A stretch of 64,000 bases of DNA from Dryococelus australis (taxonomy: Eukaryota > Arthropoda > Insecta > Phasmatodea > Phasmatidae). Under the pieces are notes generated by a model. The model was not told the origin of the DNA. It did no database searches and saw nothing but the letters and a program-made list of their open reading frames with translations. The stretch spans positions 217,376,547 through 217,440,546 of the forward strand of contig CM056995.1 of NCBI GenBank assembly GCA_029891345.1. Reading direction: 5' to 3'. Below, piece after piece: positions 57,850 to 64,000 of the stretch; position 1 is the first letter of the stretch, and each line of letters opens with the position of its first letter. A program made the translations under genes and the position numbers.

Positions 57850-59880
57850 GAATGACTCCAGAGCTATTATTCTTTTTAAATTAAAAATAATTAATTTTTT
57901 TTTATTTACTGCCCCTCCTTGCAGTAAATAGTGATCCTCAACTCGCGAACTTGCTTGCTGGGACCCCCCAGATTATTTGCGGGTTTGATGTTAAGGGGAG
58001 GAACTAGTGCATGGAAGTCGATTGGAGTGTACGCTTTCAATGAAAATATAAAATGCCAGCTTCCATCACTGCCCCCCCCCCCCCCCCTAGAGTTGTGGTG
58101 GGGAGGGGTGGTGGTAAGGGTAGGTTGGATGCTCCCATCAGTTCAGCCAGGCTGATGAGAGCTTAGTTGTTGATAGCCGAAGATCTATTTTGATGCAGGC
58201 ACTCGCTGGTTGTGGGAACTGCGGCCTGAGAAGGTCGATCCCGACGCCATATTTTTCTCCAGCTGAAACCCATCAACACGAAGTGACATCGTGTGGCCGC
58301 AGCTGGTGTTTTGATCGGGCCGAGGTATCTTCCATCGTTGGTCTCTGTGGCGAACCTTCCCCCAATATCCTTGGATACAGCTTCCTTCATCTGGTAGTAA
58401 CAGCCAAGGAAGAATAGGCATGGTAGCACTGGTAGAAATCGCAGTAGAAGTCGTCGTCCAGTTGCCTCTCTCGCAGACTTCAGGTCCGTTGGCCTTCTCT
58501 ACTCCAGCAGCTGTGAAGCCACTCCGATGCTTTCTGCCAGTTGGTCCACGACTTGCTATTGGTTATTCACTGCCACCCCAGTTGCCTGGGATCCCTTATT
58601 CGCCACCAAAGGGACACGTCACGTGGCAGATGTTCGCTGCCTCCAGCCCTCTTATGAGCACACTCCTCAGGAGAGGTCTGCACAGTCAGAGGACTGGCAT
58701 GGATGACTTCTGAGCTTGGCAGCGTCCGGACTTATATAGTGGAATCTTTTTTGGCTGCCGGTGCGGGGGAGTTGTGACATCCTCCGGCCCTGGTTAGCAT
58801 AGGAATATTCTGGTCAGCGATTCTGCTTTGTGCCTCGTTGGAGACACTCAGCCTTGCCCAAAGTCTGGGCAGCTTGTGGACTCTCAGCATGGAGGGGGGG
58901 GGGGGGGGGCATGCCTGCCAGGTTGCATATCCTCCAGGTGAGAAGGATTAGCTCAAAGTTCCTGTTGCCTGGAGGGTTGGCAACGTGTCACCCATATCTG
59001 TAGTGGTGGAAGAGGTACTCTAAGTGATGAGTCGTAATCGTATTAGATTGGATGTATAAGCGGCACGTGCCAAAGTTGGGAATTGCTTGAGCCCTCTCCC
59101 GTGGAGGGAGGTGCATAAGTGTGGTGAGGAAGAGGCTACGCTCCTGTTGATTCTTAGAGGAAGATGCCGCCTTTATAGCTCACTCTCGGATACCACTACA
59201 GCGGCAGTAAGGCATTAGGAAAGAATCTCTACAATTGATACCTACAGCAGTGAGGCAGGTGACATGTCCTAGTTCAGTGTACAACCACGTACCGTGTCCG
59301 CCAACCTTATGCGGTATCTCTATCTCACTAACGGGCTCAAGGAGTGCAGTGGATACTGAGAGTCAGGTCTCACTGACTGTCTCAATACGTGGGTGAGTGC
59401 CTCCGGAGGCTGAGTCTCCTCAGACCTGGAGAAGTACTCCTTCCGGCACAAGCAGCACGGTGGGAAAAGCAATCTCCAAACTGACAAGCTAACCCCAAGA
59501 GGCAGAGTACCTAGTGTCGGAGCTCTATCGTTTTGTACACCGTGGTGCACAGAAAGGGTGGTCGTCCAGTATGCTTGTGTGTACTCTATTGGTGTATGCT
59601 GCGGTTTGAGCAAATCTCCCTGTCACTTGCTGTCCCTCCGATGGGCCTGATGTCTACAGGGCAAGGTAGTATGACCATGGCATAGATGTCCTCGAGTGGA
59701 TGAAATACTTGTGTAGTACATTGAAGGAAATAAACAAGGTGGAAGTTCCACTACTTCCTACTATCAACGGAAGCTGTCTACGCATTGACAGGTGAAGGCG
59801 ACCTGTTTGTAGGCTAACGGGGGTAGGTAGACCAAGTCTATTAAAATAACTTGAACTTGCCACGCTACGGTGTTGCCCTG
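57850..59880. other. Unassigned, probably LTR-element sequence
   Basis: Mixed-composition sequence with frames on both strands. A - strand frame at 58429-58163 has GCYYQMKEAVSKDIGGR and CHFVLMGFSWRKIW, which faintly recalls the end of a retroviral-type aspartic protease, but this is too weak to call. Homopolymer runs of C (about 58074) and G (about 58891) are present. Confidence 0.25.
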
Positions 59881-59895
59881 AAGGGGCTGGACGTG

Positions 59896-60324
59896 TATAG
59901 GCTGTTCACTGTAAAATGAGCACTTTTGAAAGCTTGGCTTAAGATCTGCTTGTATGACACATTGTGTATTCTTCCGCCTCATACAAAATTGACATTGCAG
60001 TGGGCCTCGTCACTTTTTTCACTCATCGGTCAAGTGCAACTATGAAATTATTACAAAAACAAGGTTTTGAAAATCTGCTCATTTTTACACTTTGATGCAT
60101 TAGAAAAATAAACAGAAATTGAAACAAATAATTTAAATGATCACAAATGGGCACCTGACACATTTTATTCTATCTTAATGTATGGAATTACTTTCCATTA
60201 ATCGTTACCAACTTTACTAGGTTCATGACACTCAGTTCACCCGTTAAAATGTATACAGGTAGGGATAGTGACTTTTTTCTAAGGTTGATTTCAAAAGTGC
60301 TCACTTTATCGTGAACAGCCTATA
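59896..60324. mobile_element. Long TIR element, family B (copy 3, best preserved)
   Basis: 429 bp, left end TATAGGCTGTTCACTGTAAA and right end CTCACTTTATCGTGAACAGCCTATA, almost perfect inverted repeats over about 35 bp. The interior is in reverse orientation relative to 6817 and 21479 (GTTACCAACTTTACTAGGTT, GGGATAGTGACTTTTTTC). It is inserted in LTR-element sequence within GCC1-like intron 3. Confidence 0.9.
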
Positions 60325-62340
60325 CAAGGATTAAACAATGGTTAGACAACTGCAGGAATCTTTGGCATGGAGTGTGGTGAAGACAGGCGAGGTACTGGTA
60401 GGAGTCTTCCACACGGGGTTGTGCCATGAAGACAAGGGAGGTAGGAGATGATCTTCAGCACTGGGGTACTGTGAAGACCAGGGAGCTGATGGTTCCTTTG
60501 GCATCAGGCAGTGTGATACTAGTGGTGTTATCCGGCAGTGCGCAAAAGTACTTGGATGATCTTGATGCATAGTCTCACTGGGTCGGCCAGTGAACAGAAC
60601 AAGTTGTGTGGCGTGGAGCATCCATACTTTGCAGTGGGTAGAAAGTACATGTTCTGTGTCTCGTGGTTTGTAAAATCAATTAAACTCCATGGCAATATGT
60701 GTCTAGGTCATGCGCTTTGATGAGTAGAAGTCGATTAATTAATGATGAAAAGACTATATTCATCCATTTGCCCCCTTTGTTGTGACGGAGACTCATCTGG
60801 GCAAAGGAACGAGAAAAGAAAAAAAATTTGCGTGGGAGAAGGTAGAATTGTCCCCTCAAGAAAAATTTTTTTCTCTCTATCAGATTCAGTAACTCTCCCT
60901 GGTCTGTGTGTTCTGTGCTCTCGGCTGCAGAGCGGCATGCTGGAAGTAATCACTGGCAGGCAATATCATCGTGTGGCTTCTCTGTCTCTCTCACTCCTCT
61001 TTTTCTTGGTGCCTGGGCTAGCTAGACATACAGTACTCTGTCTGATGCATAAAAGGCAGGTGCTGTCTCTATCATGGCCAGCAGCTGGTGCCCAGATGTC
61101 AAGTAGATAACGACGTCTTCGTTACATGTGTGGTGTGTGTGTCGCTCAAGGGATCCGGTGTCTGTGTTACAAGGCCTTCGTTTTTAAGTGTGTCATCCTA
61201 CATTTAGCAGCTGATAGCTGTGGGTGCGTACAATATCCGGTTTACAGATTTTGACCTGCGGAGAGAAAAGCAAGACATGGGGACGGCACAAAATATCTAC
61301 CCTTGGGGATTAAAGAAAAATTTGCCAAAAGCCTCATTTGTAAAAGCATGTGTTTAAATAGCCATTCTGCTGTGGCTGTGCTAGTGGGAAATAAAAGTGA
61401 CCTCTACGTGTGATCGTCCTCTTTGTTGCATCTCTTTTGTTAGCCGACTGGCTAAACATTTTGAAAAAACGAGTGTGTGGCAAAGAAATTAACTATGTAA
61501 ACATTAAGTGCAATCTCCAACTACAAACAAATAGAATAGTGCATATAAGAAACCCATCAAAGACAAACAAGGCACTGAATATGTTTTACAATATTTTTTT
61601 GAAAATTTTGTCACAAACTTTAATTGGTTTTGAGAATGTCTTTGGTTTGTTTGTGATCTCTTGAGGGAGTCTACACAATGGAAAGTAGTTTTAAAAAAAC
61701 CTTAGTTATTTACAACAAAACAAAAAATGTTTTACAATTTTCTTTAAGTGTCTACACAAAGCAAAATAATATTTATGAAAAGTTTTAAAAGTTAATACAA
61801 AAAATTAAAACTTTAAATGAAATACTAAATTTGTTGCGATTTCCTTGAGGCAATTCTATACAATACAACATTGTAAATAGAGTCTTTAAATTTGCTTGAT
61901 GTTATAAAATGCAAAATGATTTAATAAAGATAGTCTGATAACAGTTCTCAGAAAATTTGACGTTTCTGTCCCTTTCTTTTTACAAGAGATGGCTTCATAT
62001 TACGTGTTTATCACTTTCGTCTTCTTTATTAATTAAATACATGGCACCGGCACTAAGGGGTGTTCAAAGGTGTTCACGTGAAATGTTCTGAATGACAGCT
62101 GGTCATTGAACTACATCGGTTAGTTACATAATTTTTACTTGATAGGTTTGAACTCATAGCAGTAACAGCGGTTGAAGATGAGTTTACACTAGGATATTGC
62201 ACTATGTTGAGCGTCGAGAAAAGTTTATGATAACATAACTGCACTTTCAAAATTAAACCACATACAATTGACGGGTACTTGGGTATCTGTTTAAATTACT
62301 GTGGATAGCATATTGACTGTTATCGGAATTACATCTTTTG
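60325..62340. other. No gene recognised
   Basis: Frames at 60742-61110 (+) and 60331-60621 (-) show no domain. This may include 3' sequence or the LTR of the integrase-bearing element to the right, which is read on the - strand. Confidence 0.3.
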
Positions 62341-62349
62341 GTGTGGAGC

Positions 62350-64000
62350 ACTTCATTCACTCGTTTGTGGCATTCTGGGCACCCTGTACTGGGGGGCATC
62401 ACGGCCGGCGTGGTGACAGCGCTGTCCTAGTAGATCATGGCCGAAATTACCGGTAGGGTTAAGGCCTTCAGGATGGCCTTGTCATGGATGGCAGTTCTGG
62501 AAGATGGCATCTTGGCGGTGGCTGCGGTGACGTCTGGCTCTGCAATCCTCTCGTTGAGTCGGCTCTCCAGGGCTGAGGTTGCTGGGGTAACCATTCATGC
62601 TGGTGGCAGTCCAGTCGTCTCAATGGCACTGTTGGCTTACCTCTTCTCTGGAACTGGGCTTGGTGGTGGCTGTCAATGGCGTGGCTCACGGTCTAATGGG
62701 TTTCTCCAGGAGATCTCACTCACTCTGGGTGTCCATTTTCCTTGTCATGCGGCCATCTTTCACTTGAAGTGTGTGGGTTGAGGACAATGTTTGAACAGAG
62801 TCTGCTGCTCGTTTCGGGAATTCTACTCTCGCTGGAATAGAAAAACTATCCCCTTGGCTGCTGCCGTCTCTCTAGATGAAGGTGGCCGAGCTTGCAGGGC
62901 GGCAATTGGTGTTAGATCATATAGATCAGCTGGCAGTTCTGAGGTTTCTGAGTTGGCGATGTTGACTTTGGGGTTGAAGGTGTCCCTTGCAGCAGGCCAC
63001 ATTTGTCCTCGTGTCACTTTCCAAATGCACCCCTTGTAGTCTTCCATTCAATACACGTTATTTTGGCATCTGACAATGCGGTACGGGTCCTCCCATTTCT
63101 CGGCCAGGCCCGCATTGAACTGGTCGCTAGCTTTGCTGAGGGGGTGGCTGCACAGGAGAACTAATTCGCCCATGTTAAAGATTCAGATGTTCGTGTGAGG
63201 TGGCAGGTATTTCCTCTTGATGTATGTCTCTTGGGAGTCCCTGCCATTGTCTGTTTGAGCGAGGGCTGCTAGATGGATGTATTCGGGACGAGGCATCTCT
63301 GTAGGCGGGCTGTCCTGCTGCCATTTGTCAGGGCGGCGAAGTGTTTGTGTCAGGAGGAGCTGCCTGGGGCTTGTTTATCACCTCACTCGTTTGGTGTCGT
63401 AGGGCGAATAGTATCTTTGGAATGTATTTATTCCAGTGCTTGTGGTCTTCTCCCACTCTGAGGCGGAGGCCCTTCTTGTGCTCCTGGTTTCTCTACTCAG
63501 TGGGGTTGGCTTGTGTATGATACGGAGAGGTCGTCTAGGTTAGGACCTGCCACTCGTGGCAGACTGTCAGCCATTTCTGGCTGGTAAACTAAGTCCTATT
63601 GTATATTAGCACAGTTTGTGGATAGCCTCAGCATGGAAAGATCTCTGTCTCAAACTTATTGATGATATGGTGGGTTTCCTGGCGAGGCAGGGGAAACACC
63701 TCCCAATTTTGAACAGATCGGTCACGACTAGTAAGTAGCGGTTCCCTCTGGTACTTCGCCGGTAGGGTCCCATCAGGTTGGCTGCGATATGGGTCCAGGG
63801 CATGTGGGACCACTGAGGCTTGGAGCTGGGCGGCAGTGTGGGGTATGCCTTACCCCGCCAGCATGTTTCACAGCTATGCACATTGTCGAATGTCCCAGCT
63901 CATTCCATCCCATATTTATCACATGTTGATGTCAGCTAGAGTTTCTTGAGTACCTGGGTGTCCCGCTTCTGGGTAGTTGTGGTGGTGTTCGCAGACATCG
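62350..64000 (-). pseudogene. Gypsy-type integrase and 3' coding region (broken)
   Basis: On the - strand, from the window edge: an HHCC-type zinc-binding module (HHNYPEAGHPGTQETLADI, then SCETCWRGKAYP, about 63985-63835), the start of the rve core (PWTHIAANLMGPYRRS, RYLLVVTDLF, with the first catalytic Asp apparently Asn in HIAANLMGP), then further down the GPY-type C-terminal module (MGELVLLCSHPLSKASDQFN, KWEDPYRIVRCQ) at about 63165-63065. It ends with a C-x2-C-x8-H-x3-C finger (CPECHKRVNEVLHTKRC, about 62380-62320). Integrase joins element cDNA to host DNA. Stops at about 63050 and elsewhere plus frame changes show decay. Reverse transcriptase should lie beyond the right edge. Confidence 0.75.

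Larger units (their letters stand above)
52720..64000 (+). other. GCC1-like intron 3, at least 11.3 kb
   Basis: After exon 3 no further segment resembling the golgin coiled coil was found up to the window end. A very short exon could escape this reading. The stretch contains a hAT-like element, two Gypsy fragments on the - strand and a family-B TIR element. Confidence 0.65.

Noticed and set aside
58163-58429. Possible aspartic-protease end in a - strand frame
   Set aside because: Only a faint resemblance around CHFVLMGF, no DTG/DSG triad found nearby.
60742-61110. 122-codon + strand ORF
   Set aside because: No domain; it lies in probable LTR-element sequence and is antisense to the Gypsy orientation.
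1-64000. CRISPR arrays, operons, bacterial-type promoters and terminators
   Set aside because: No regularly spaced short repeats with unique spacers, and gene structure and repeats are eukaryotic.

Overview
This is AT-rich eukaryotic nuclear DNA. It has long introns, few coding exons and dense transposable-element debris. Polymerase III SINEs, Helitron, mariner and Gypsy remnants, (TA)n tracts and a repeat-filled gene with multi-kb introns all fit an arthropod, most likely an insect with a large genome. That placement is inference. There are no operons, and no intact tRNA or rRNA gene was seen.

The only ordinary host gene I can support is the 5' part of a GCC1-like golgin (GRIP and coiled-coil domain protein 1) on the + strand. 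Three exons (45740-45824, 48003-48154, 52570-52719) join in phase to give 129 residues that align with the N-terminus of animal GCC1. Intron 1 uses a GC donor. Intron 3 runs off the right edge, so the remaining exons, including the GRIP domain, lie outside. A decayed zinc-finger-like ORF lies head-to-head upstream (44440-45076, - strand).

Layout. 1-7.9 kb: sparse sequence with a 21-bp minisatellite, a SINE, short TIR elements (two at 1.9-3.2 kb) and a nested pair at 6.3-7.6 kb. 7.93-10.88 kb: a decayed ~280-bp tandem array split by a solo LTR with a clean 4-bp target duplication. 11-21.9 kb: several non-autonomous DNA elements (three with readable target duplications or good inverted repeats), a Helitron Rep fragment and two SINEs. 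24.4-27.2 kb: a Gypsy-like LTR element with gag but a deleted pol centre. 28.75-31.53 kb: a pseudogene of a large uncharacterised protein family that is multicopy in many invertebrates. 33.6-34.3 kb: a decayed tandem repeat carrying TGACCTTG motifs. 35.2-36.06 kb: a mariner-type element with inverted repeats and a broken transposase. 42 kb: cysteine-codon-like low-complexity repeats. 45.7-64 kb: the GCC1 locus, whose introns hold a LINE 3' end, nested TIR elements, SINEs, a hAT-like element and two Gypsy fragments on the - strand. The gag of one of these carries two tandem PHD-like zinc fingers.

The genes do not form one pathway. The window is a golgin locus in a transposon-rich neighbourhood. 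The most unusual items are the PHD-bearing gag, the large uncharacterised pseudogene, the GC-AG intron that is needed to keep the golgin frame, and a prolific TIR family (ends TATAGGCTGTTCACGG) present in at least nine places, in one of which a SINE has inserted.
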